Of a stretch of DNA of 64,000 bases, positions 9,080 through 17,177 are shown piece after piece. Within the stretch, counting starts at the first letter, position 1. Every line of letters begins with the position of its first letter. Both the position numbers and the translations under genes were made by a program. Source of the stretch: an uncultured Flavobacterium sp. (GTDB lineage Bacteria; Bacteroidota; Bacteroidia; Flavobacteriales; Flavobacteriaceae); NCBI RefSeq assembly GCF_963422545.1, contig NZ_OY730241.1:71558-135557 (forward strand). The letters are read 5' to 3'. Below the pieces are notes generated by a model. It saw only the letters and a list, made by a program, of their open reading frames with translations, had not been told where the DNA came from and ran no database searches.

Positions 9080-9661
9080 ATGAATACTTCCGATTTTATA
9101 CTGGATAAAGTGGCTCCTATTTTTAATAAACAAGGTTACATTGGAACTAGCCTAACCGATATAACAAATGCAACCGGCCTTACAAAAGGTGCGATTTACT
9201 GTAATTTTTCTAATAAGGAAGATTTAGCATTAAAGTCATTTCAACTCAATATAAACTTAGCAATAACGCCTTTATTTAAACTAGTTAGCACTAAAGAAGG
9301 ATGCCTGAATAAATTACATGCTATAACAGAATATCAGCGCAGCTATTATGATTTAGTCAAAGATCGCGGCGGATGTCCTATGCTACGAGTAGGAGTTGAC
9401 ACAAAATTTATCAATCCGTTATTGTTCAAAGCAGCGCAAAATCTATCTGAAAAATTTACTACGGGTTTAACTAATATCCTTAAGGATGGTATTACTAATA
9501 ATGAAATTCAGCCCAATACTGATCCTGTAAAATATGCAAAAATAATATTATCACTTATTGAAGGTGGTTCACTCCTTGCCTTTACCCATAATGATCAAAC
9601 CTATATTACTAACGCTATGGACTTTATTGATAGTACACTGATTGAAAGCATCAGGAAGTAG
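9080..9661 (+). CDS. TetR/AcrR family transcriptional regulator
   Basis: A 193-residue repressor with an N-terminal helix-turn-helix at about residues 8-52, containing GYIGTSLTDITNATGLTKGAIYCNF-type spacing and SNKEDLALKSF. The C-terminal all-helical ligand domain resembles the TetR_C group typified by AcrR/YcdC-like regulators. A perfect palindrome precedes the gene and a related one follows it, so it probably represses itself and the two-gene unit downstream. The inducer is unknown. The adjoining thioesterase suggests an acyl-CoA-like or aromatic ligand, which is inference. Confidence 0.88.
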   Translation: MNTSDFILDKVAPIFNKQGYIGTSLTDITNATGLTKGAIYCNFSNKEDLALKSFQLNINLAITPLFKLVSTKEGCLNKLHAITEYQRSYYDLVKDRGGCPMLRVGVDTKFINPLLFKAAQNLSEKFTTGLTNILKDGITNNEIQPNTDPVKYAKIILSLIEGGSLLAFTHNDQTYITNAMDFIDSTLIESIRK

Positions 9662-9682
9662 AAAAAAAATTTAACTTGTCAG

Positions 9683-9696
9683 ATACCGATTGGTAT
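9683..9696. promoter_or_regulatory. TetR operator 2, before the thioesterase gene
   Basis: ATACCGATTGGTAT matches the core of the palindrome at 9018-9035 with one changed base. It sits in the 55-bp gap between tetR and the thioesterase gene, 20 bp before the latter's start codon. Confidence 0.7.
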
Positions 9697-9716
9697 TTGA
9701 TGTAATATATTAGAAA

Positions 9717-10208
9717 ATGGAAAAAGTATTAAAAACAAAAAGAAAAATTAGATTTCAGGATTGTGATCCTTTTAATCATTTAAACAACTCAAAGTATTTA
9801 GAATACTTCATTAACACACGCGAGGATCAAATTGCCGAACACTATAACCTTGATGTGTTTAAATACATGCACGCAACAGGACTTAGTTGGGTGGTTGCAT
9901 CCAATCAGATAAGTTACATTAAACCCGCTCACACGATGGAAACCGTATTAATTGAGTCTCAACTGATTCAATATACCGATAATCTTCTGCTGGTTGAAAT
10001 GAAAATGTGGAATGAAAATGAAACTGAATTAAAGGCTATTCTATGGATAAAATTTATTCCGTACAACATTCAAACAAAAAAAGCGGCAAACCATTCTGAT
10101 GATTTGATGAAACTCTTTCAATCGGTTGTTGTACCTGTCAATCAATCTATTTTTGAAAATAGATATATTGAAACTATTCAAAATTTAAAAGCCAGAGCAC
10201 ATGCCTAA
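9717..10208 (+). CDS. Acyl-CoA thioesterase, hotdog fold (4HBT-like)
   Basis: This 163-residue protein belongs to the 4-hydroxybenzoyl-CoA thioesterase-like hotdog group. The N-terminal motif RFQDCDPFNHLNNSKYLEYF contains the DxDxxxHxNN pattern in which the acidic residue is catalytic. It should hydrolyse acyl-CoA or acyl-ACP thioesters in the cytoplasm. The gene follows tetR with an operator in between, and its last 8 bases overlap the NTF2-like gene, so the two are translationally coupled. The natural substrate cannot be read from the sequence. Confidence 0.88.
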   Translation: MEKVLKTKRKIRFQDCDPFNHLNNSKYLEYFINTREDQIAEHYNLDVFKYMHATGLSWVVASNQISYIKPAHTMETVLIESQLIQYTDNLLLVEMKMWNENETELKAILWIKFIPYNIQTKKAANHSDDLMKLFQSVVVPVNQSIFENRYIETIQNLKARAHA

Positions 10209-10569
10209 ATTAGAAACAATAGAACAATTTATTGCAATGGTCGAATCCAACGAACATGATAAAGCAATTGAAAAATTTTATACTATCGATGCTTCAATGC
10301 AAGAAAATCAGTCTGAACCAAGAGTGGGTCGGGATCTTCTTGTAGCTAACGAAAAAAACACTCTTTTAAAAGCCAAATCATTAGTATCCAAATGCATTCG
10401 CCCTTATTTTGTTAATGGCGATTATGTTGTTATTCAATGGTATTTTAGATTTGAATGGAAAGATGGCCGTATTTCTGAGATTGAAGAAATTGCCTATCAA
10501 AATTGGGAGAATGAACTTATAAAAAAAGAGAAGTTTTTTTATGATCCAAAACAGTTTATAGGCTCATAA
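10201..10569 (+). CDS. SnoaL-like / NTF2-like family protein
   Basis: A 122-residue protein with the NTF2-like layout: an N-terminal helix pair (TIEQFIAMVESNEHDKAIEKFYT), then YTIDASMQENQSEPRVGRDLLVANE, and a curved beta-sheet ending in EEIAYQNWENELIKKEKFFYD. Members act as small-molecule isomerases or as binding domains. This one is likely a steroid-isomerase-like or ring-modifying helper, but no catalytic residue set is certain. It overlaps the thioesterase gene by 8 bp and ends before a bidirectional terminator. Confidence 0.8.
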   Translation: MPKLETIEQFIAMVESNEHDKAIEKFYTIDASMQENQSEPRVGRDLLVANEKNTLLKAKSLVSKCIRPYFVNGDYVVIQWYFRFEWKDGRISEIEEIAYQNWENELIKKEKFFYDPKQFIGS

Positions 10570-10600
10570 TATCATTTTTTAATTTAAATAATTACAATTA

Positions 10601-10632
10601 AAAAAGCCCATTCCTTTCGGTTTGGGCTTTTT
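10601..10632. terminator. Bidirectional terminator between convergent operons
   Basis: AAAAAGCCCA at 10601-10610 pairs with TGGGCTTTTT at 10623-10632 around a 12-base loop. The A-run on one side and T-run on the other let it serve both the NTF2-like gene and the M56 gene on the other strand. Confidence 0.85.
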
Positions 10633-10660
10633 ATAGTCTTACAACTCTAATTGTTTTGTA

Positions 10661-12754
10661 TTAATAACCCAGAACCGTTTTTAATTCGATATACTTTTGT
10701 AAGTTTTTAAAATTATGTCCTTTTCCTTTCATTGATTTTATAAAAGATGGTGTCGTTCCGGTTGCTTTTGCACCAATTACATCATCAATATCCAAATCAC
10801 TAAAACCAAGTTCTTTGTATTGTTGTATTAAATCTGCTGTAATATTCTGTGATTTCATAGCAACCAAATCGTCAGCTTTGATGTTTTTATATCCTGCTTT
10901 TTGAAACTCGGTTACATATTCAGGCGTTACATTTAAAGATTTCATAGCAATTAAATCGTCTACTTGAATATCTTTATATCCCGCTTTCTGAAAACCTTCA
11001 ACATATTCAGGTGTTACATTTAGGGATTTCATCGCGATCAAATCACTATTTGAAATGTTATTATATCCTATTTTTTTAAAAGAATTAATAAATTCCTGAT
11101 CAATATTCAAAGACTTAAATGCAATAATATCATCATCCGAATCTTTATTACTATCTGTCTTATCTCCTTTAGTAGAATTTCGTACATCTGAAATATATTT
11201 ACCGTCAATACCCTGAGATTTCAATGCAATAATATTCCCCGGAGAAACATCTTTATATCCTGTTTTGCGTATTTCTTCAATAAAAGCTTTGTTTATGCCT
11301 AATGATTTAAACGGAACCAGATTGTCTAAATCAATATCCGGAATTGCTTGTTTGATAGAGGTAATATAGGCCTCATTTACATCTAAAGCAGCAAGAGGAA
11401 TAAGTTGATCTTTATCAAGATTATTGAAACCTTGTTTCTTTAGCATTTGCACATAAGATACTTTTATGTTGATCATAAAGAAAACCATAAGATCATTGTC
11501 TTCCTTAACCACAACTCCTTCTTTAAACATTGCCTGGCTATACGCCGCATTTGGTGCAAATTTATAGGTTCCCATACCTTTATCTCCTTCAAATTTTCCT
11601 GTAAAAGACATTGTTCCTGCTTCGCGTGTTAAAGTAAATGTGCCTTGTTTATCTCTTGGAATATTCTGAAATTCACTTAACTGAAAAGTACTTGAAGAAT
11701 TATCACTTTCATTGCTTTTAAAGTGAATTTCTACCGTATTGCCTTTGATTGTGGCAAACCAGTCCCCTTCTGTTTTCATTTCTTTTTTAATGCCTAAATT
11801 CTCTTTCGATTCTTCTTTTTCACTAGAAGTAAGAGTTTGACTTTGCGCTGCCGGTTGATTAAAAAGGCACGCAAACAACACCAATAATGGCAATAGGAAA
11901 AAATATTTCCAAGTGGTGTGCACGTTTGATTTTTTTGAGTTCATCATGATGATTCGTTTTTTTAATAATGATTGATTATAATTGGTTGTAAGACTCAAAG
12001 GGAATTGGGGTGCAGCTACTTTTAGCAAACTAAACTGATAGCTTTCTTTTTCGACAGTATCCTGCTGTAGCATTTGATCGTCTGTCAAAAATTCAAGATT
12101 AATTTCTAAGGCTTTTCTCCATTGCCAGGCAAAAGGATTAAACCATTGAAAAATAAGAACCATTTCGGCAAGCAGAAGATCTATGGTGTGTTTTTGCTCA
12201 ATATGAATCTTTTCATGCAGCAAAATTTGATTATAGGTTTCCCACTCATACTTCTCAGGATTGATAAAAATATTATTAGCAAACGAACAAGGAGCTTTGT
12301 CATCTGTTATTTCGATAATACGAAATTTTCCGTCCTGAATAACTGATTTTGAATAGGCTCTATAAAGCAATAAAACAACTTGCATTAAAAAATTAAGTGC
12401 GAAAATCACTACTCCAAACCAATACAAATAGACCAACCATTGAACAGCTGATTGAATGTTGAAGGTTTCATTCGTTTGTTCGACAATTGTAGGTTCTATA
12501 GTTTTTGCTTTTAACTCCGGAGTTTCAATCTTGGCAACCTGAGTTTTGGGAATTGTAATTTGCTTTTCCAAAACCGTTTTTCGCAATGATAATTGCTGAG
12601 GAACGGGAACCAAAGGCAAAATAAAAGCCATTATCATACAAGACAGCAATACATATCTGTTCAAGTGAAAGAAAGTCTCTTTTTGCAAAAGCAGTTTATA
12701 AAATACAAAACAAGCTGCAAGAATAAGTGCTGTATATAAGATATAAGGTATCAT
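10661..12754 (-). CDS. M56 family (BlaR1-like) membrane metallopeptidase with C-terminal repeats
   Basis: A 697-residue sensor-protease. Membrane helices lie at about 3-20, 33-50, 105-130 and 284-300. The zinc motif HEKIH is at 180-184 and a downstream acidic ligand is in EINLEFLTD (about 217-221). In BlaR1-like systems this domain leads to inactivation of the BlaI repressor encoded next to it. There is no penicillin-binding domain. The part after the last helix has a small beta domain (about 320-430) and then nine tandem units of about 28-29 residues (about 435-697) with the pattern DLIAMKSLNVTPEYV. Its start overlaps the BlaI gene by 4 bases. Confidence 0.9.
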   Translation of the reverse strand: MIPYILYTALILAACFVFYKLLLQKETFFHLNRYVLLSCMIMAFILPLVPVPQQLSLRKTVLEKQITIPKTQVAKIETPELKAKTIEPTIVEQTNETFNIQSAVQWLVYLYWFGVVIFALNFLMQVVLLLYRAYSKSVIQDGKFRIIEITDDKAPCSFANNIFINPEKYEWETYNQILLHEKIHIEQKHTIDLLLAEMVLIFQWFNPFAWQWRKALEINLEFLTDDQMLQQDTVEKESYQFSLLKVAAPQFPLSLTTNYNQSLLKKRIIMMNSKKSNVHTTWKYFFLLPLLVLFACLFNQPAAQSQTLTSSEKEESKENLGIKKEMKTEGDWFATIKGNTVEIHFKSNESDNSSSTFQLSEFQNIPRDKQGTFTLTREAGTMSFTGKFEGDKGMGTYKFAPNAAYSQAMFKEGVVVKEDNDLMVFFMINIKVSYVQMLKKQGFNNLDKDQLIPLAALDVNEAYITSIKQAIPDIDLDNLVPFKSLGINKAFIEEIRKTGYKDVSPGNIIALKSQGIDGKYISDVRNSTKGDKTDSNKDSDDDIIAFKSLNIDQEFINSFKKIGYNNISNSDLIAMKSLNVTPEYVEGFQKAGYKDIQVDDLIAMKSLNVTPEYVTEFQKAGYKNIKADDLVAMKSQNITADLIQQYKELGFSDLDIDDVIGAKATGTTPSFIKSMKGKGHNFKNLQKYIELKTVLGY

Positions 12755-13113
12755 ACTTTTCCTTTTTTAATGATGTTTACTATTTCATCCAAATCGTTCT
12801 CTGTAAGCTTTTGTTCTTTTGCAAAAAAGGCCAGCATTCTTGGATACGAATTATCAAAATACTGGCTAACAATATCCTTTAAGGCAAATTGTTGGTATTC
12901 TTCCCGACTGATTATAGGAAAAAAGCAATGCATGTTCCCTGCTGTTTCACTATTCAGGAATCCTTTATCTTTAAGTATCTTCACTATTGTAGCCACACTG
13001 TTGTAATGTGGTTTTGGATCTGGCAGTAATGGAATTATATCTCTTATGAAGGCTTTGTCTAAATCCCAAAATACCTGCATGATTTGTTCTTCTCGTTTAG
13101 CTAGTTTTATCAT
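12751..13113 (-). CDS. BlaI/MecI/CopY family transcriptional repressor
   Basis: This 120-residue protein has the winged-helix of the BlaI family at residues about 1-75 (LAKREEQIMQVFWDLDKAFIRDI, then YNSVATIVKILKDKGFL) and a C-terminal dimerisation helix pair. It should repress its own operon until cleaved or released through the M56 partner. The stop overlaps the M56 start by 4 bases, so the pair is co-translated. Three palindromes of one pattern lie immediately upstream, at 13139-13192, and are the probable binding sites. Confidence 0.93.
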   Translation of the reverse strand: MIKLAKREEQIMQVFWDLDKAFIRDIIPLLPDPKPHYNSVATIVKILKDKGFLNSETAGNMHCFFPIISREEYQQFALKDIVSQYFDNSYPRMLAFFAKEQKLTENDLDEIVNIIKKGKV

Positions 13114-13138
13114 GGTTAAAAATTTTAACGAAGATGCT

Positions 13139-13192
13139 ACTAATTAATTAGTAGACAAACTAATTGATTAGTAATTTAACTAACGAATTAGT
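13139..13192. promoter_or_regulatory. Three tandem BlaI-type operators
   Basis: ACTAATTAATTAGT (13139-13152), ACTAATTGATTAGT (13159-13172) and ACTAACGAATTAGT (13179-13192) share the half-site ACTAAT/ATTAGT. They start exactly 20 bp apart, about two helical turns, so dimers would line up on one DNA face. They lie 26-79 bp before the repressor's start codon and overlap its likely promoter. Confidence 0.85.
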
Positions 13193-13240
13193 AATAAATC
13201 ATAAACAACTGATTTTAAGCATAAAACTAACAAAAAAAAG

Positions 13241-13265
13241 AAAGCCTCTGTCAAAAAGAGGCTTT
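13241..13265 (-). terminator. Terminator of the amidohydrolase operon
   Basis: AAAGCCTCT at 13241-13249 pairs with AGAGGCTTT at 13257-13265. On the minus strand the stem is followed by CTTTTTTTT. It lies 45 nt past the amidohydrolase stop and separates that operon from the BlaI operator region. Confidence 0.85.
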
Positions 13266-13309
13266 TTATTTAAACTAAATTTTTGAGTGATAGATTAATC
13301 TTTTCTATA

Positions 13310-14575
13310 TCAATAATACTTACTTTGCAAATAGTTATTAATGTTAGTTCTTGCCATTTGATCCCATAGCGAATTTCCGTTTTGGAGCTTGGCGGTCGAT
13401 GCATAATTTCTAAAACCTTGGACAGCGTTTTCTTCTAAACTATCTTTTTCTGTCATAAAATAATCAGTACCAAAAAGTATCTGTTTTCCATATGACTTAT
13501 CAGCCTCATCAAAAAACACTTTATACAGCATGTTGTTTTCTTTTGCCAGACATTCTGCTACATCATAAGATATATCCGTATAAACATTTGGATATTGAGA
13601 CATCAAATCTTGTATTTGACTGAACCAGTTTTTTTGCAAAACTCCATAAGGATTAATCTGATTGTTCTGGTTATTCAGCCCCATTGATGCTTTTATTTGA
13701 TCTACACCACCAAAGTGAGCAAAACATATTTTAAGATCTTTAATTGAATTAAGCATTGATTCATATGAATGTGGTTCCAGAAAATAAGAACAACTGTGTT
13801 TACAATTTTCTCTTTTTTGTGTTCCTAAAAGTCTACTGATAAAGCTTCCTCTTTCTTCAATAAATTGGGGTACATCATAAACCTTCCCTGTATAAGGATC
13901 AATTGGATTAAGGTTATGTGTGATATAATTTTTATCATAATTAAAGATTCCTCCCAGATAATACGTGTGCGTCATTACAGGCACTCCTTTGTCAGCCGCC
14001 CATTCAAAGGTTTTTTTCAGTTTTTTATCAAAAGCATAATGACCTGTACTCGGATAAATTTTTAATCCCTGAAAAGGATAAACATAAGTTCCTCCAACTT
14101 CAATTTTGGTTTCAAAATAACGTTCTACAGTTTTCTGAATTTCATTCTCGTCACTTTTCCATCTGGGATCAAGTCCGAAAAAAGGCAAAATATTGGTTGG
14201 ATATTTTCTTTTTATATCAATAACTTCTTCAATTTGCCCCTCAAATCCGCTGACAGATCTACCAACGCCAAGGTATTCCAGGTTTTGACACAGCGTAACA
14301 AATTGAAATGTTTCGTTAGGATAACGCGACATTAAGTTTTCAAAAATATCTGTCTGATATTTGCTTTTGCCAATTTGCAAAAACGTCGCATATCTTTTAG
14401 CCGCTCCATTATTTCCACTAGCTAAAAGCCTGACAACCCAGGCACCAAAATCAGTATTGGTAAAATTATCTGCCGGTTTTGCCAAAAAAGAAGGCAAAAA
14501 TAATTTCAGAAAATCTTTAGGAGCATTATTCATAGTGAATATGTGCGTGTGGGCATTTTTATATATATTATTCAT
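13310..14575 (-). CDS. Amidohydrolase-fold (amidohydrolase_2-like) protein
   Basis: A 421-residue soluble protein with features of the metal-dependent TIM-barrel amidohydrolase superfamily. The N-terminal HxH is at His9-Thr-His11, later histidines are in VPVMTHTYYLGG and ICFAHFGG, and the aspartate near the end is in ILFGTDYFM. These are the usual metal ligands and the final catalytic Asp. Members hydrolyse or decarboxylate ring compounds and esters; the substrate here is not evident. A Cys-containing insertion with CKHSCSYF occurs near residue 260. The start lies 3 bp from the stop of the membrane-protein gene upstream, so the two form an operon. Confidence 0.82.
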   Translation of the reverse strand: MNNIYKNAHTHIFTMNNAPKDFLKLFLPSFLAKPADNFTNTDFGAWVVRLLASGNNGAAKRYATFLQIGKSKYQTDIFENLMSRYPNETFQFVTLCQNLEYLGVGRSVSGFEGQIEEVIDIKRKYPTNILPFFGLDPRWKSDENEIQKTVERYFETKIEVGGTYVYPFQGLKIYPSTGHYAFDKKLKKTFEWAADKGVPVMTHTYYLGGIFNYDKNYITHNLNPIDPYTGKVYDVPQFIEERGSFISRLLGTQKRENCKHSCSYFLEPHSYESMLNSIKDLKICFAHFGGVDQIKASMGLNNQNNQINPYGVLQKNWFSQIQDLMSQYPNVYTDISYDVAECLAKENNMLYKVFFDEADKSYGKQILFGTDYFMTEKDSLEENAVQGFRNYASTAKLQNGNSLWDQMARTNINNYLQSKYY

Positions 14576-14578
14576 GAT

Positions 14579-15706
14579 TTATACTGCTTTAATTACTGAT
14601 TGAGATACAGAGGTTGCTTTTCTTAAAAGGTCGAACCAAAAAGGAGCTCCCAGGCTGGCAGCAAAAGCCGAAATGATGATTCCAAATATTTTAAGTAAAA
14701 TACAGGAAAGTGTAATCTTGTGTTTCGGGCAAGATTGCTTCTCTTTTTTTGAATCATTTTTTGTATCAGTCGTAGTGTTTTTTGCCGGTGAGCAAATACA
14801 TTTTCCGGTGTTTTTTGTATTTACACATATAGCTTTTTTCCAGCCAATGGGTAAATCGAGATTACTTTTTAAACTATCGATTTGTTTCGATAAATTTTTA
14901 ATATCATTTTTGGTCGAGTCAATGGCTGCTTTATTAACAATTGAATCTTTTTTTAGCGTACTATCATACTTCGCACTTAGAGCTTCTAATTGTACTTGAT
15001 TCTTTAAATAATAATCAACCATACCTGACCTTGCGGCTGGATTACTCTCGTAATATTTAAATAGAGCAATACTATCTACATTGACAATAGTACTGACTAA
15101 AAGTCCAATAAAAAACAAACGTTTTCGGGATAGTTTTTTGTACCATGAGCTGGTTCTCTCATTAAATTGATCAAACCAAACAGTAACTTCGGTTACCAAC
15201 TGATCATAAAGTACTGTTTCATTGTAGGTATCACCATTTGCAGCTTTTAGTTTTGCTTTGTTCATAGCATTTTTCAACATCCTGATTAAATCACTTTGTC
15301 CTAAATAAGTAATAGAAAATTCAAAATTATTTAGTAAATTATTCTTATACTTCAATTTTCCCCCCTTATCTTTTTGTTGCAATATTTTGGCGGCCTGAAC
15401 ATTCGCTACTGAATCAATTAGTACTTCTGCCAAAGTTTTAGAGTTAATTTCTGTTGGAGGTGCCTTTTCAGATTTCGTCAGTAATCTAATATTGCTGTTG
15501 TTATACATCAATAATCCCCAATTAATCTGATTAGAAAAATCAAAAAGTTTTTCTATAATTTTGTTTCTGAAAAACCTGCCTCTTTCACTTTTAATTTGAA
15601 CTCCTATTTCAAGAATCATACTGCACAAAAGTGCAAATAGAGCCCAGCTAATTACAATTGAAATGGCAACCTGAACAATTGTCGAGGAAAAAAAACCTAC
15701 ATCCAT
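14579..15706 (-). CDS. Membrane protein of unknown function, operon partner of the amidohydrolase
   Basis: A 375-residue protein with an N-terminal membrane helix (about 10-33), a large cytoplasmic part, a second helix after SRKRLFFIGLLVSTIVNVDSI (about 197-215), a coiled-coil-like segment (about 230-285) with LSKQIDSLKSNLD, a Cys- and Lys-rich stretch (CVNTKNTGKCICS...SCPKH, about 294-330), and a C-terminal helix ending GAPFWFDLLRKATSV. I do not recognise a named family, though the FWFDLL ending recurs in bacterial membrane proteins of unknown role. It is 3 bp upstream of the amidohydrolase gene, which points to a joint function near the membrane. Confidence 0.72.
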   Translation of the reverse strand: MDVGFFSSTIVQVAISIVISWALFALLCSMILEIGVQIKSERGRFFRNKIIEKLFDFSNQINWGLLMYNNSNIRLLTKSEKAPPTEINSKTLAEVLIDSVANVQAAKILQQKDKGGKLKYKNNLLNNFEFSITYLGQSDLIRMLKNAMNKAKLKAANGDTYNETVLYDQLVTEVTVWFDQFNERTSSWYKKLSRKRLFFIGLLVSTIVNVDSIALFKYYESNPAARSGMVDYYLKNQVQLEALSAKYDSTLKKDSIVNKAAIDSTKNDIKNLSKQIDSLKSNLDLPIGWKKAICVNTKNTGKCICSPAKNTTTDTKNDSKKEKQSCPKHKITLSCILLKIFGIIISAFAASLGAPFWFDLLRKATSVSQSVIKAV

Positions 15707-16221
15707 TTTTACTAAAATTTAAAGTCTTGCTTACTCTTTAAAGGATTTTTAGCTTACTCCTTATTGGATAACTTTATCAAAATAGTACTAGACTATATAA
15801 TAATGACCTATTTGATCTAAATATTAATTACACCCAACAAACAGGTTAATTATAAGAATCTGATATTTTTTTTACGACGAAAAACAAAAGCAGCAGCAGA
15901 ATTTTGTTACTTTTTCTTATCTGATTTTTTCAATATTTAACAGCATATTAAAAACGAATCCCTTATTTTCCTGATACTGTGAATTATCATCTTATAATCA
16001 GATAATTAACTTTTAAACTCATAACAAGTATAGGCAAAAAAAATGTAATTATTAACAGGTAAATACCCCTTTTTTTCAACTTATTATTCAACTGATAATT
16101 AAAACTTTGTATCTTTAATTTTCTGATATTTTATTCGAATACTAAAACAGGTATTTATACTTTAAACGGAAAACCGTAAATGAATTATTTTTGAATTGAC
16201 TGATTCTTAAAATCTATTTAA
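15707..16221. other. Divergent intergenic region, no gene seen
   Basis: These 515 bp of strongly AT-rich DNA separate the membrane-protein operon from the PhyH-like gene and must hold both promoters. I found no small gene, repeat or clear operator. Confidence 0.5.
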
Positions 16222-17145
16222 ATGAGAGAACCTTGGACTATTCTTGAAGAACTATGGAGACGTACTTTGCATCCTTCCAATTCTTTAACTAATGATACTC
16301 AAACCTGGGATGATGAAATAAAAACGCTATATCAATTAGGTATTGGTATGGAAGATGCACTACAGTTTTTATACTTTTACAAACCTGATTTTAAGACTTT
16401 TAAAATCTGGATCAATACTAGGAAAAAAAACGAAAATACCGAATCTGAAAATTTCACAGAAGAAGTTCTCTCAGAAGAAGACCTTCAATTTTGGAATAAA
16501 AATGGTTATGTAATTGTAAAAAATGCTATCTCAAAAAAAGATTGTGAAGATACGCAACAAGCTATTTGGGAGTACTTAAAAATAGATCCCAACAAGAAAG
16601 AAACCTGGTACAACAGACATGAAGATCAAAAAGGATTAATGCTTAATTTTTCAGATCACGAAACCTTAAATAAGAACAGATTTTCGCCAAGGATAAAAAA
16701 AGCATACGAACAACTTTATAATACAGATAAAATATACAAAACTATTGACAAAGTAAGTTTTAACCCGCCTGAAACTGATGATTTTATTTTCTTAGGAAGT
16801 CCGCTTCATTGGGATACAAGCTTAAAACAACCCATAAAATTTGGACTTCAGGGACTACTCTATCTCACTGATTGTGGCATTGATGATGGCGCATTTCACT
16901 GCGTTCCGGGATTTCACAACGAAATAAATGATTGGCTGAATAATCTTGAACCAGACGAAAATCCCAGAAATAAAGCTATTTCTACATTACAGCCTAAAGC
17001 TATAACAGGTAACGCTGGCGATTTTATAATCTGGAATAATACTTTACCGCATTGTGCTACACCAAATAAAGGAAAAAATCCAAGAATGGTTCAATATCTT
17101 ACCTATTTACCAAATGATTATAATACTGCCGGAGAATGGATATAG
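16222..17145 (+). CDS. Phytanoyl-CoA dioxygenase (PhyH) family protein
   Basis: This 307-residue protein is an Fe(II)/2-oxoglutarate-dependent oxygenase. The iron-binding triad is visible as His196-x-Asp198 in HWDTS and His277 in PHCATP. Arg288 in the following RMVQY is placed to bind 2-oxoglutarate. The core spans residues about 85-300, after an 80-residue N-terminal extension. The segment GLLYLTDCGIDDGAFHCVPGFH is typical of PhyH-like proteins. The substrate is unknown; family members hydroxylate fatty acyl chains, ectoine precursors and secondary metabolites. It has no operon partner on the same strand. Confidence 0.88.
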   Translation: MREPWTILEELWRRTLHPSNSLTNDTQTWDDEIKTLYQLGIGMEDALQFLYFYKPDFKTFKIWINTRKKNENTESENFTEEVLSEEDLQFWNKNGYVIVKNAISKKDCEDTQQAIWEYLKIDPNKKETWYNRHEDQKGLMLNFSDHETLNKNRFSPRIKKAYEQLYNTDKIYKTIDKVSFNPPETDDFIFLGSPLHWDTSLKQPIKFGLQGLLYLTDCGIDDGAFHCVPGFHNEINDWLNNLEPDENPRNKAISTLQPKAITGNAGDFIIWNNTLPHCATPNKGKNPRMVQYLTYLPNDYNTAGEWI

Positions 17146-17177
17146 TATCTAAGACTTTGAATAACTTCGCAAATAAA

